Shown: in pieces, positions 25,401-37,984 of the stretch
How the letters are laid out: each line of letters starts with the position of its first letter
Position numbering within the stretch: position 1 is the stretch's first letter
Assembly: GCF_037975245.1 (NCBI RefSeq)
Contig: NC_092574.1
Span: forward strand, 9,893,713 to 9,957,712
Length of the DNA stretch: 64,000 nucleotides
Reading direction: 5' to 3'
DNA from: Apostichopus japonicus
Lineage: Eukaryota; Echinodermata; Holothuroidea; Aspidochirotida; Stichopodidae
Made by a program: the position numbers and the translations under genes
Notes under the pieces: generated by a model
Told to the model about the DNA's origin: nothing
The model's database searches: none
The model's input: only the letters and a program-made list of their open reading frames with translations

Positions 25401-28400
25401 ATTCTGCTAATGATAATCTTAAATTATCTTTGTAAAATATTGGGAAAACAATACTCGAAAAATTGAACTGCTGTTGATGTAATCATAAATGACAGAGGAT
25501 ATGTTATGCCATACTATATACACTTACAGTTCTTCTACACGTTGTTGCTTCCGAACTCTCTCCTCTTCCAGAGTGTGAACCACTTTCATCTCCTCCATCT
25601 CCTTGCTATGAGAGTAAGAGTAAGAATATTTATGCACACCTCGTATGAATATTCATAGCATCAATCTACATATATCACTTAGGATTGATTATTGCACCTA
25701 ACAGGATATAATAAGAAAAAATGTGAAATACTAATTTGCACTTTTCATGTGACATAATATTCAAATAATATAGGTGATAAAATAACATATAGGTAAAAAA
25801 AAAACACTTCCATGAAAATTGTTCCATAGCCAAAAAAAGTGCATTCCCAACCCTCAAGCTTTGATAGAAATTAGTTGGTTTGATCTATTCCACTGCCCGA
25901 GACTGAAAAATTAAAAAAACAATTTGTAAACTTACCGTACAGACTCCGCTCTGCTGAGACTCATCTTTTTAAGTCTTTCAAGTTTCTTGATACCTCCTTC
26001 AGTAGCGATCAACTTTAAAAAGAAAGAAGAAAAAAACCATAAAGAACTCATAGTTTGGAGGATTCCCATGGCAACATGATTCCCATGGCAACATAATAGC
26101 AAAGACTGGTTTATCATCTAAAATTATCAGTTTTCAATTACAATCTTTCTTGACTGATTCTCTGACAATGTAACTTCTTGCATCTCTCAAATATAAATAT
26201 ATGCCATGATCTTTCAAATTAAAAGGAATCATGAAAATACAGATCTTTAAATTTTATACCTGCTCTTTAAGATCTTTCGTGCCAAGTGTCTCTGTGGATT
26301 GTCTCCGTAACTTCTCTTTCAACCTGAGTCGGTCTGTGTCGAGATCTCTCCTCTTCCCTTCTAGATAACCTATAATTGAGAACCATGCAGCACTTAGTGA
26401 TTTACGATCGAAAGGTTTTATTTCTGGCTGCACAAAGATGATATTGGGAGGAATTTCATGTAATCAGGTGTGGTTCCGGAGGGCAGGGTAGGGCACAACC
26501 CCCGCCCCATCCTCCCCCCCTTTAATTCAACCCAAACGTAAATTTTTGCTGGTAATGTATTAATATATACAATCTCACTATAAAGGAAAACCTGCCAGTG
26601 TAAACAATTCCTTATAATGCAAATCTAGTAATATCATTGAAATTTAAAAAGCAAATATTTTCTTACAAATCTCTCGTCTGATTTCTTCTCCAATTTGGAT
26701 CTTTCGTCTGATTTCACACAGCTCTTCCTGTCACAAGAAAATTGATTCTAATATTAGCAAAGAACTTTTGAAGCTTAACTTTTTAACATTGCATTTACGG
26801 TGACTATCGGGTGAACGTATCTAACGAAGCAAAAGGACATTGAGAAACACCGCTAAAGATGACACGAAAATTCAATGAAGAAGATCTACTTCCTTATACT
26901 CAGTCGCTGTAAACTATGGATGAACATCTGGGGTACAATTTGTTCCCATTAAACTGTTTAGAGGAATATGATAATCTTTGGAGTGATATGGCTAAGTTTT
27001 TTTTTGTATCATGATTAGCAATTTTTAGTATCAATAAGTCGTCTATAATGATAACATGAAAAGTATATAGTTTGGTGAACCACAGAGAAATAATCTTGCA
27101 AGATTTCACATATATGTGACAATGTCAAATTGATTCAGCATTAAAGTATACCTCAACAGCTAAGGTCTTCATTTCCAATTCATCAATCTGGTTCTCGATA
27201 TGAGCTTTCTCTGTTTCCTCTTTCTCTATCATCTTCCCCAGCTGTGAAGTGATGAAAAAACATAGTCAGTGATATGGACCTAATTGGGGTAGGGTTACTA
27301 CAACTTATCGAAAGAAATGAGGACCTGTTTTCCCAGCTTGGGGGCAGGGGTGAGGGACAAGGTATAATAATCTTAGTTTAAGGAGTCCCACTCTCCTTAA
27401 CGCGTGAAAGATCAGAACGGTTAAAGGAGTAACGTCTCTAATGACAATCTGCAATACTGATGTTAATAAACATATTCTATTGCTAGAATTATGAACCAAG
27501 CCTTACATTGGGGCCCTATGATTTTTTATCTTGCATAACTTTTTTGCTATTAACCATTTTGACTGCTACTAAAATAAGCCAAAGAAAAACTACTCAATTT
27601 TTTAAAGAAGGAAAGCTGCAACCACTGGCAAGAAACAAACATTTGTTTTACTTACTCTTTCAACTTTTTCTTTGCTATCTTGAATGTCTTTGGCCTTGTC
27701 TTCATAAATGTTTAAGTCATATTTCTGCAGAGAAAAATGTAACATTAAAGAGTTAAAAGTAATTCTGGATGATAGATTTGATATCAATGTCGATTCTTAC
27801 ATACTGAAATAGAAGAGACCTCACTTCATAACTGGTACAAGTGTATATATAAATAAAGTCACTTAGAAAGAGACATTACGAGACTTGACTGAATAAAACA
27901 TGGTCGACAGTGATTTAACAAGTCAATTACGACTCAAGTCACTAGATTTTAAAGGTGAGGTGTTCTGGGCACGTTTGCCACGTTTTCCCCACATAGATTT
28001 GTGGTGACTCAAGTCACAAAACTTAACCAGTAACAACTCTATTCAACCATAATATTGAAGTCACTCTTTACAACTTTAGTGATTGAAAACAGTATAAGTG
28101 CAAACATCCACCAGAATACTGTCGCAAATGACTTTAAGATACTGTATATATATGTAAAGTAACTAACAAACGCAGAGTGGTATCAAACTGCCTTCATAAG
28201 CTGCTTCGTTTTACACTTGACTCTATATATCAGCTGCAAAATATTATAAGTTAAGTAATGATACAGTGCAAAAATTTTGAAAAATATTAACAGACAGTCT
28301 TGTTAAATTTGTACACCAACCCCCATCATCACCCACTTAATGTCCTTCCCCCTCCTCCCCCCCCCCATCCTCTCCTAACTCCATATTCATACCTGCTTGT

Positions 28401-31400
28401 TAATCATCGTTGTAAGCTCAATCAGGAGTTTGTTGTATCTGAAAGAACGTAAGAAACGACAATGGCTTGATATTTAAATGTAAGAAAGATAGACTGTTTC
28501 ATTCTGATCTCATACATTTTACAGAAAACAAAAACATTGTAAGTAAATTTATAGTTTGAATATATTCATTTGTTGTTATGCATCACACATTTTTATTACA
28601 AAGTCACCAATTTTGTTTCCTTTTTTGTTTAACAGGAATGAAATAACCATACTGTTTCACTTTCACACCAAATATTGTTTCAAAGTTTCTATCAAACAGT
28701 ACTGAATAATTCCTCACCTGGTTACTTCAAAGAACTTGTCAAATTTTTCCTTGAGAGCTCTCTCCTTGTCCAGAGGCCTTCAATGAGGAAAGAACGAAAA
28801 AAAAAACGTAAATTCCATATTAATTTAAATCCAATTTTCAAACGTAGACGTATCGTAAAATCAAGAACAAAACATTAATTTTTGTTTTGAAATTCCACAA
28901 GTTGGATTAATTTCTACTGATTTACAACCTGGATTGGGTAGGATTCTAAAATTAGCACCAAAAGCTGTGGAATTTTACACAATATCATAAAGTACATTAT
29001 AATGCAGCCGTATTCAAATTATGATGCATTTCTTTGCACCGTTCATCATAAATTGACCTCTCAAATATTGTTTTTTACTATAAAATTTAGACATACCAGC
29101 AAGACTCCTCTTGATGACAAAACAAAACATTTGAAAGGATAGAGCTGGAGACACCAAGTTCATCATTCATCTGTAGAGAAATATTAAACATGAATATAAA
29201 TATGAACATAAAACGACTTGAGCAAACAGCTGAAATAAAAAATAAAATGAATACAAAGACAGGGCACAGGGGCTGTGGGGAAACAACCTGAAAAAAGTGT
29301 TAGATTTCAAATGTGTAAAGTTAATTCTTATCCAATGGCTTTAACCAGCAAGAAGAGAAATTTCCAAAAAGTTTTTTAACAAATTTATCACAACTTGTTA
29401 TAACAACATATTGGATGTGATATTTAATGTATAACAACCTTTCTGAAGGATCATGCATATAATTTGTTAATATAAATTTTACTATGTTATCCCCCCCCCC
29501 CCCTCTCACCGAAACCCAAACCTACGGCTTGGGTCCTGGAATAGACACTAAGAATTAAAACATGCATTCATATTTGTTTCCCTTTTGGTTGGACTATGAA
29601 ATATCCACATCCCACCCCCTCCCCACGGCATCATAGGTTCACATGTGCATGCTAGCATTGTAACTGGCATAATGCAGGCTGTAATTGCCTCCCAATAGCC
29701 AGTAACCAATAATAAATTCAATTTTGTGATTTGCTGTTTGTGCAATAAGTATCGTAATGGACTTACCATCATGCTTAAGTCTTTCTTGCTCGTTACTGGC
29801 TGCCATGAATCCTAAGTAAGAAAGAAAAAGATTAAGCAATTTAGATCATTTTACAATTAAAACAGGGTACGTAGTAATTAATTGCTTTGATCCCATTGAG
29901 GGTTGGAAGGAACACAATAACAAAAACTGCACAATTAACGGACCATTGTGGGGGTAGATCTGAAAAAAGTTGGTGTAATATTTTTTTTACCCCAAAATAG
30001 AAAATTATTCTCAGGTACTTACTACTAAGAATTCACAAAATCTGTGGGCACCACTTCCCCTTTATTGCAAACAAAACTCACTTCCACATTTGACGACCAC
30101 CCCCCCCCCCCTTCAGGTTGAAGTTCCAGTAATTCTGGATATTATCAATAACTGCTAAACAAATCACCATAGCAACAACAGACTGCTGCCTTCAAAGATT
30201 TATGCAAGAGACATCTATAACAGATATTAAGAACAAAACTATTCTCTTAGACAGTAACATAACGCTCAGCAATTTGCAAGGAAAGTTAATACGTTTTACA
30301 ACCAAGAGCCAAATACTTTTTTAAGAGACTACTGTGGCTAAAAAATAGTGAATCTGGTTATAATTCAATCAATCAATCTGATGTACTAGAAATGCTTCAC
30401 AATATAAACACAGACATGCAGACACATACTGGAGAAGGTAACTTGAAAAGAAGACGTGTAAACTTACACCAATTTTATACCAGCCCTCCTGCTGTCGTTT
30501 ATTCTCTTTCTGTAGAGAGAAGTCAAAATAATGTCCATAAAGTATATGTACTTAAAGGGTGTGAAGACTCGCGCAAAAAGAAACGTCTAATGCCAGTAAT
30601 CTGACCTAGTTTTGAATGAGGTGTAACAGAAGTGTTAGACACCACCATCGATCCCAGAAAAAATACACACACAGCTTGCTACCATTGCTAATTAGACACT
30701 AGTGTAGGCTACAGTCAGAACATACACCTGCGGTCAATACCCACAGCACAGCCACTTTCCCTATATGTGACCCACAATTAAACCATCTAGGCTGCATGGG
30801 AAGCAATATATATACCTTACCGGCAACCCATGCCTCACCTTGTAGAAATCGACCTATATGACCTTCCACTTATTCCGGATAATTTACACTTAGAAAGTTA
30901 TATACGTACCACAGTAACACATCTTCGAATGGCTACATTCTGGTTACCCTTGTTGGTAAAGTTCAATTCGATTTCCCCTTCTGCTGTGTTTGGACCTGCA
31001 AGCTTTACGAAGGGGAATGAAATATGGCAGATTTTACAAGGTGAAGAGAGATAAAAAAAAAAGTGGAGAGAGATAGAAAAAAAAAGGGGGGGGCCTAATT
31101 GTTTTAAAAGTGGGATGAGTATAAAAGGTGGTATGTATCGAAGTATTGAGTTTATCAAAAATTTTTGCTCAGCTGATAGTGTGAATTGTTGATATATATT
31201 ATGGTACATACTTTATACAGCAAGTAGAGTCCAATTTTATCACCTAAAAACTTGGGAGAAATTTAAGCAATTTATTTTCAAACTTCCTTGGAGAGGAAAT
31301 ACTTATTAACAATATTACATACAAGCATATGTTGGTTTAAACTTACCTCTAAACTATGAAGAAATGCTTCCCTCCCGCCTGGTGGATATTCACCGGCACA

Positions 31401-33592
31401 AACAAATCTCAAACATTCAATGATTGACTGTATAATGTGGAAAGAAAAACGGGGAAAAAAATTGCTAAACCAATATTTATAGCTGAATTACACTTTTAGC
31501 CATTTATTACTTCAAAACAGGAGTTTAAATTTGTGATGCTACCATGCAGCGAAAGTAAATCTATTGCATGTGTATTTATGGTCACATGCAGTGAATACAC
31601 TGGTTCTTCAACGATGCATGCCTGCCACACAGTGGGCACTAATATAAATGGGAATGGATAGGCCTATATAGGGAGTATGCAAATTAAACTTAAGACAGTT
31701 AGCTTAGGTGAGGAATATACAAAGGCAGAGATCCCTGTGAGTCAATAGGAACAGCTGTACTACTTATTAAAGAATAAAGGCATGTAACATGGAGCAAAAT
31801 GAATACAAGTTTCAGATACTTAATTTTTTGGTTTAAATTTTATATGGAGGTTGAACAGTGGGTGGGGTCAGGGACATGGGCAGTGGTGGGGGTTCAGGTG
31901 GGGCCGGCCAGAGTGGTGAGTGGTGACTTAGACCCCAAGTTACAAATTGAAGTTTACAGGTATCAGTTGGCATATGGCACATATATGTACAGTTCACAGT
32001 ATCGCTATACCTATACCGTACTCGAAATTGACATTTATTAGCAAGTTCGCCTACACATGCGAACTTCTTTTTCTTTTACAGTACAAGCCAATTAAATGTC
32101 AAAAACTTTCATGCAATGTACTTTAAATGTGCAAAATGACGAATTATTAATGCTAAATAAGCTATGGACAGACCTAACCATGCAAGGCTTAATATAACTA
32201 TATAATGTTATTGAAAGCTTTGATTCAAATCATTTTCCAAACTAAATAATTTATTGATAAGTTATTTCCTTGACTTTGCCCAATGTCAACTGGACAATAG
32301 GTTGTATATAGAAACTTAATTCTACATTTTTACAGACACTTTACTGTTTAGTTGGGAAAATTTACAACGCCATATCAGAGTGCTCAACATTTTGAGAACA
32401 ACCACAGAGTTATTGCATGCAGAATGAAAATCTAATATTAATTCAAAATCGCCTACCACTTTTCTATGTAAACTTATCTTGTCAAAACATTCCAAATTAT
32501 TTAAATTTGTTTTCATGCAATGCGTAGATCTGTCCACACTCGGTGGAATCTAATACCTCAGCATAAGTTGGCAGCAGTTCCTCATTTCCTTAGATTACAA
32601 TGAAGTGTTAATCACTCTCGGCCAAGATTTAAAGAAAAACAAGCCGCATTCTCCATTGTACAAACAAGCCGATCGAAGTCAATTGTCTTTTGGTTTGGCA
32701 AACATCCAGGACATGACGTGTACGGTCTAACGTTGGAAACAATTGCATTCATTGTTTCTCCTCCGATTAGAAGATTCTAATATTGTTGCCTAACAAAGGA
32801 TCATCCCAAGCTCTCTAAAAGACTATCGCAAGAGTGGAATTTTCTGACGTAATTGCAGACAATTTGTAGTTAAATATAAAATTGGTAACTATGATATGAT
32901 GCAATTAATGATGCAAATTGAATCGTCCCAAATCATGATGACTAATGCATGCATAAAATTAGGAAATCCCTTCACACAGTTAAGAAGACATGCATACATG
33001 TATAAGGCAATACGAAAGGATCCACAAATGTTTATTTCCAAGACCCAGGATCTTACATGAGGATTGAGCCATGGATTCGATTTTATTCGATATTAAACAA
33101 ATAACTCCATAGATCTCCGTAGATAAATTTTTTTATGTCTGTAAACCTCTAGCGACCAACCAATTTTTTTTCTTACTTTTACTTTTTGGACTATCCATCT
33201 ACTGAAATAATTGGAGCTGGAATACAGGGCAACCCAACTGCATGCACCCCCCCCCCCCTTACTTCCTCCAACACCAATCTCACAACTGTGTCTGGTTCCC
33301 TTGGAAACAGTACCTTGCAAGTCAGTGAGCAACACACACACACACATTCTTATTATTTTATTGTTACAAATGTCTCTTAAGGATCCAAATCCCACATTAG
33401 TACAGATTATGGATTATCATTCAGAAAAAAACTTTAGAAGTTGGTTTTTCCAAGCAAACTTACTGTTTTTCCAGTCCCATTTTCACCAAGAATGACCGTC
33501 AAGGGTGTGCCAAATAAAACGGTTTGTCTTTCCCTCTCCTCTGGACTAAAACTTCTGATTCCTCGGATGGATATTTTGTTAAAGTGCGACAT
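16401..33592 (-). CDS. RAD50: RAD50-family ATPase, 885 aa, short coiled coil, no visible zinc hook
   Basis: SMC-like ATPase of the MRE11-RAD50-NBS1 type, acting in double-strand break repair. Exons, 5' to 3': 33592-33464, 31427-31347, 31002-30910, 30509-30468, 29811-29767, 29170-29097, 28777-28718, 28438-28393, 27724-27656, 27241-27152, 26727-26667, 26369-26260, 26012-25936, 25605-25528, 25096-24983, 24453-24402, 23847-23762, 23125-23002, 22811-22667, 22263-22206, 21972-21897, 21403-21116, 20829-20777, 20142-20057, 19333-19266, 18610-18548, 17957-17824, 17128-17003, 16530-16401. Walker A is GENGTGKT (Lys42), Q-loop FCHQEES (Gln150), signature RCSMGQK (752-756), Walker [13 protein letters not shown] (777-788), switch His819. 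Residues about 175-690 are charged, probable coiled coil. Human RAD50 is about 1312 aa. The model has no CxxC. A paralogue is as likely as the sole RAD50. Confidence 0.88.
17533..17752. repeat. Tandem duplication of about 115 bp in RAD50-like intron 27
   Basis: Two head-to-tail copies, about 17533-17645 and 17650-17752, share GCATTACCAAACAAAGCATG-type sequence, then AATATGCATGA and CAAGGTAGATGA. It lies in an intron with no coding signal. Confidence 0.75.
19688..19813 (+). repeat. Dispersed 126-bp repeat, copy 1
   Basis: This segment, from AATCAAGGACAATGACTGG to CTCCCTGAAGTT, recurs in inverted orientation at 36455-36580 with only scattered differences. It sits in a RAD50-like intron. It has no coding capacity and its family is unknown to me. 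Confidence 0.75.
28718..33592 (-). other. RAD50: RAD50-like N-terminal ATPase lobe (exons 1-7)
   Basis: Exon 1 starts [15 protein letters not shown] and ends in the P-loop; exon 2 continues [17 protein letters not shown], aligning with TIIECLKYICTGDFPPG recalled from human RAD50. Exon 6 carries [12 protein letters not shown] and exon 7 [21 protein letters not shown], matching the conserved Q-loop to FDEIF block. The insertion between strands (exons 3-5) is divergent. The start at 33592 is chosen because it opens this conserved N terminus. Confidence 0.9.
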
Positions 33593-33594
33593 GA

Positions 33595-33600
33595 TTACAT
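33595..33600 (-). promoter_or_regulatory. Start-stop minimal uORF before the RAD50-like ATG
   Basis: On the minus strand, ATG TAA (33600-33595) sits two bases before the main ATG at 33592. The likely 3' splice site, CCTAG at 33611-33615, makes 33610 the first base of this exon, so the ATG-TAA would be in the mRNA. Such minimal uORFs can stall ribosomes; any effect here is inference. Confidence 0.55.
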
Positions 33601-35356
33601 AGTCTGTGATCTAGGATTCAAAGGAAAAGGACTTGGAGTATAAAGTTTGAGCAATGAAATTTAGATTCTCCTGCTTTAACTTGACCCTTGACATGGGCCC
33701 TTCCCTACTGCTGGCCACCTTTATATTCATTCCGTTCTGTAAAAGTTTGTTAAATTTCGATCGCTTAGATTTTACATGTCAAGATCTGTTTAGACTCTAT
33801 TTTAAAACTTTCGAAATTATTCATTTTTCAAAATCGATTGTTCTTTAATATGTCGTCATACTGTAGATAATTAAATCATAAAAATGAGCTATATTTAAAC
33901 GAAAGCAAGACCTAGCGACTAAATTGACAATTATCAAACAAAAATATGAACCTTGATATTCAAGAAAGTAGTCTCGAACGTATTTTTCTACGTAAGAAGA
34001 CAAATAAATGTACGTCACTGCTCATTATTAGTCACAGCTTGCATTTAAACTTGCTTCAGCCAATAGTTTGAGTGCGTCTGAAAAAACAGCTGTAACCAAC
34101 TAAACAGGAAATGGAAAAAACAATTCATTCACTAATTTGAATGGCGATGACCCAATGTAGCAACACAAGCTTGCATCATGTTTGTTTTCATAGCTACAGG
34201 ACGCTATATTTATACTTGAAGTGAAGTTGATGCAATCCGAAACAACTTATTGCACACTGATAGTTTTCAATTGTTTTTAATTTAAATTTAGTGAATTAAC
34301 GTTAAAAATTCCAGTGAAGAAGTATTTGACGGGTACTATAGCCACGTATTCATGCATGATACTATTTTTTAATCTTTTTAAATATTTTTATTTGTAGACA
34401 TACTGAGAATCTCTTGTGAGTTGCTATACATGTTAGAGAAATACAAGGGATTTTAAAACAAGTTTTACTATTAAGTTATAAAGTACATGTACATACGTAA
34501 CATAAATGTGTATGTTCAAATATACAACGTTGATATATGATATCGAAAAAATATGCTGAATTTGGAACCATTACTTCAAAAGTAAAGTTGGATATATACA
34601 TATATAACCTACCTAAATTGACACCTGAATAATGTAAGGTGGTTTACATACAAAGGTCATTGGGTCAATACACACCCTATACCTTGTGCTCAATATGCTG
34701 ATTGATTGTGTATTATTAATTACCGAAGAGGGCGGTCAATTTTAGGCAACTCTTGTTGTGAATACATTAGCATCATAATTACTGATATTAGTTTAACATT
34801 GGCTTGACCAAACTTACCTCCCACAGCACAGAACAATATTATTTTCTAACCATTGTTTATGCAAGGAAATTAATAATACTTGCATAATTGCGAAACACAA
34901 GCATGACTGTACTAGATACATTGTGCTGTAGTGCCAACAAGCATATTACACAAATAATTATCTGTTACAAGGATATACAACAGCTAAGTTGGCTGACAAT
35001 AATAAGTTATTATCTAGTATAAACAAGAAAGGTGACTGACATACATATCTTTGCCAATGGCCTACATTCTTAGTATATAATTTCAATGGGTCTACATTAT
35101 GTAAATGGTACATGCCTATTTATTAATTTCTAACCTAGTCCTACGGTAACATGCACGAAATATGGATAATATTTCAGACTAACCCGCACTGACTTAATAC
35201 AACTTCATGGTAGACCTTGTACATATAAGAATTACACACTACATTAATGTATAACCCTAATATTCAGCACGCAACAAATAATGAACAAGTTGGAATAAAT
35301 TTAGAAGTGTTGGTAACCAGTCTTTTCGACAAAAAAAATGACCCAGAGTTACATAC

Positions 35357-35480
35357 CTGCAAAGCTTCGATGACCCGGTGCTTGCAACAACATCTGTACA
35401 CTGAGATACACATCTGACACGATCAAGGTTAGACTGCCAAATGCCGGTGGCGTGCGTTTTCTAGTGTTGTTGTTAAGAAA
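35357..35480 (-). other. Probable 5' UTR exon of the RAD50-like gene
   Basis: A strong donor, GCAG|GTATGT, on the minus strand ends an exon at 35357, and a good acceptor for the coding exon lies at 33611. The upstream limit is set only by eye. A TGACGTC-like CRE word occurs upstream near 35627-35633 (minus-strand promoter side). No TATA box is obvious. Confidence 0.4.
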
Positions 35481-36454
35481 CAGCTGATGCAAATCTAGGG
35501 ACGTGGTCAGACTTCTGACCTAGCTGAATTGCATTGGGTGCATAGAGGAACTTTGAAAGCTTTTACAATGATGGGCATGCAATCACGCAATGTGCTGACG
35601 TAATCTTTACAGTACGGTAATGTGTGACGTCTTGGCAACTTGGTTCTTCTAAACTTGTCAACGTGTAGTTAATGAAAATGATTTGAAAGGTGAACGAGAT
35701 ATACATGGAACTTGACTGTGATTTAATTTTGATCATTACTAGGAGGGAAATTGTAGGGTTTGGTTCAGTTCATTACTGGTACCGTATCCAAACACCGATG
35801 TCGTGACTACGTACACTACAGTGAATTTTACAGTTGTGCGTTCACCTTCCGCGATACGTAGGCATACGTCAGAGAGTGGTTGAAGGCTAGATAATAGAGA
35901 CGATACTCTTTAAGAAAAGGCACCCAAGAATTTAAATAACCTAGGAACGAAAACCAAACAACCGAAAGACTGCTCCGCTCCCAACCCCAGCCCCTTACAT
36001 CGAGACTGTGACTGTGTGATCATCATTTCAGGTGTGTATCACGATTCACCTACTAGGGGAACATAATGCTACACACAATCCTAGCCAAAAGGCCGAGAAG
36101 CGACAATTAAGAGACGTTAGTAATTAAGCCACTGGGCGAGATGATTGGTAGGAAATTAGACGCTTCCGTCGTAATCTATCAATATTCATCGAAAAGATCG
36201 AGGCGGCTCGATTTAAGGCGATGATTATCCAAGATCTTCACATTTGTAGAGAGTGCTAGCAGGGAGTTGTTATGGAAACTCCCTGGTTTTGGTGTTAGCA
36301 GTGGAGTCATGTGTGTGTGTGTGGGGGGGGGGGGGGTTAGAGGTACCATATGATTTTAAGTGTGTTAGTATCTTGTTCGCCACTAGCGAGCTCTCGTAGA
36401 CCTTTTGATGATAAACTTCAACGGGGAAAGTTAACAGCAAATACCTTTTTTTGG

Positions 36455-36580
36455 AAACTTCAGGGGGTTTTAGAGGGCCGAAAATGCAAATAAACTAGTG
36501 CTTATCCCTATGTTAGGAAGTGGGATATGGTCTGTTTAACCATACCTCAGCCTCCTATTCCAGTCATTGTCCTTGATTAT
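36455..36580 (-). repeat. Dispersed 126-bp repeat, copy 2 (inverted)
   Basis: This is the inverted counterpart of 19688-19813, ending GTCCTTGATTAT. It directly abuts the tRNA-derived SINE starting near 36585, which may mean a composite element or a shared insertion hotspot. Confidence 0.75.
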
Positions 36581-36584
36581 TGTG

Positions 36585-36830
36585 GAGTGTTGAAGTGTTA
36601 GCTCAGTGATTAACGCCGGTGCCTTCCAATCATAAAGTTCGATTCACTCAAAGATTAATGTATGTCGTCCAGTTACAGAGTTGTTGATAATTGACAATAA
36701 TAATCATGGACGTTAAATATGAATGTAAGAGACTGACTTCGGTCAGCTTGCGGCTTTGATAAGCCAATGAGGCTTCTTCGCGATTTCCTGCTTGCAGGAA
36801 GATCTAAAATACATACAAATACATACATAT
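36585..36830 (+). mobile_element. tRNA-derived SINE, copy 1
   Basis: An A-box-like TTAGCTCAGTGA (36599-36610) is followed by a decayed B box, AGTTCGATTCACTC, near 36636-36649. A body shared with 42889-43126 follows, then a small palindrome (TTCCTGCTTGCAGGAA) and an AAATACATAC-type tail near 36805-36830. The tRNA-like head, RNA polymerase III boxes and simple tail define a SINE. Confidence 0.75.
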
Positions 36831-37668
36831 ATGTTTAAGTAAGCACGATTGCAAGACTTTCTCATCCTTGGAATTCACAAGGAACCAGAAGAAACCAATG
36901 CAGTCTGATATGTCTGCCTATATGATATATGGCATGCAGCTGGCATCTTCGCACTGTGAAATGCATGGGATAAAACTGAAATTGGCAAAGTTTTTTTTTT
37001 CTGTGATAATTTAAAACTCGAATATGAGCTCAGAGAAATGCACACAACTTTCTGTCGAGCCAAAGAGTTTTTCAATGATGTAAATAACTGTGTAATTTAA
37101 GCGACCGAGCGGGGAATGGGGGGTGGGGGTTACAGGTCTGACGAGAAGGGGCGAGTAGGGGTACCTGGTTATGATACGGGTTCCGCTACCCAAATGTTTT
37201 CTTTTTGATGTGTTGCCTTTTTGGTATTGAACAAATGATGCGAGAGCAATTGGTAAAATACAATAGTGATTATATATAATATTGACTATATTCATTCATT
37301 CATTCCTTCATTCATTGCCTTCATGACATACAGAAACTTCATATTGTTAAAAGTTTTTAATTCATGATTCTAAAAGTCTAAGAATATGATATAACTGAAT
37401 GTCCCTTCATCATATCGTTCACTTATTAATAATGATACATTTCAGCTACTCTATCATTTCTTTGTTAGTATATGTACATTAATAATGATTGTTTTCATTT
37501 TTCCCCTTTTCAGAAACTTTGATCAGAACTTGCCATGCGATTACCATCATATTTATTCACTCACAGATTGTCTCACACTCACTAAACGTTTTCACAATAG
37601 GCCTACTATTGATAATATAACACATACAATACTAGAATTATGTTAAAATGTACTTATTGTATTGCTTC

Positions 37669-37675
<7 letters not shown>

Positions 37676-37715
<40 letters not shown>

Positions 37716-37718
37716 ATA

Positions 37719-37797
<79 letters not shown>
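37676..37797. repeat. (TA)n microsatellite, about 120 bp
   Basis: A nearly uninterrupted TA dinucleotide run with a few C or A interruptions. It lies about 190 bp past the ASIC stop codon and 100 bp past its candidate poly(A) signal, and is self-complementary. Confidence 0.95.
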
Positions 37798-37798
<1 letters not shown>

Positions 37799-37900
37799 AC
37801 AATTCTACATTGTCTACCACCAGACACGCAGGTATGTTGTGACGTCAGTCAACGGCCATGCGAACGTTACAATATTTCAATTTTGAGTCGAAAATATCGC

Positions 37901-37906
37901 TTTATT
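37901..37906 (-). terminator. Candidate ASIC polyadenylation signal
   Basis: TTTATT on the plus strand gives AATAAA on the minus strand, about 79 nt after the ASIC stop at 37985. This would make a very short 3' UTR ending before the TA repeat. Confidence 0.5.
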
Positions 37907-37984
37907 AAAAAATATACAATTGTATTTTGAAAGATGATTTGATTCGTTATCGTCGCTATATCACTAACGCAGATGATTAACGAG

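Larger units (their letters stand above)
33611..37984. other. RAD50-like/ASIC intergenic stretch and 5' UTR intron
   Basis: Apart from the 5' UTR exon candidate near 35.4 kb, the dispersed repeat, the SINE, a GTGTGTGT plus poly-G run at 36310-36336 and the (TA)n tract at 37676-37797, I see no gene. Confidence 0.5.

Noticed and set aside
36599..36650. Functional tRNA gene
   Set aside because: Only box-like words are present; no cloverleaf forms, the B box is mutated, and the sequence continues as a SINE body shared with a second copy.
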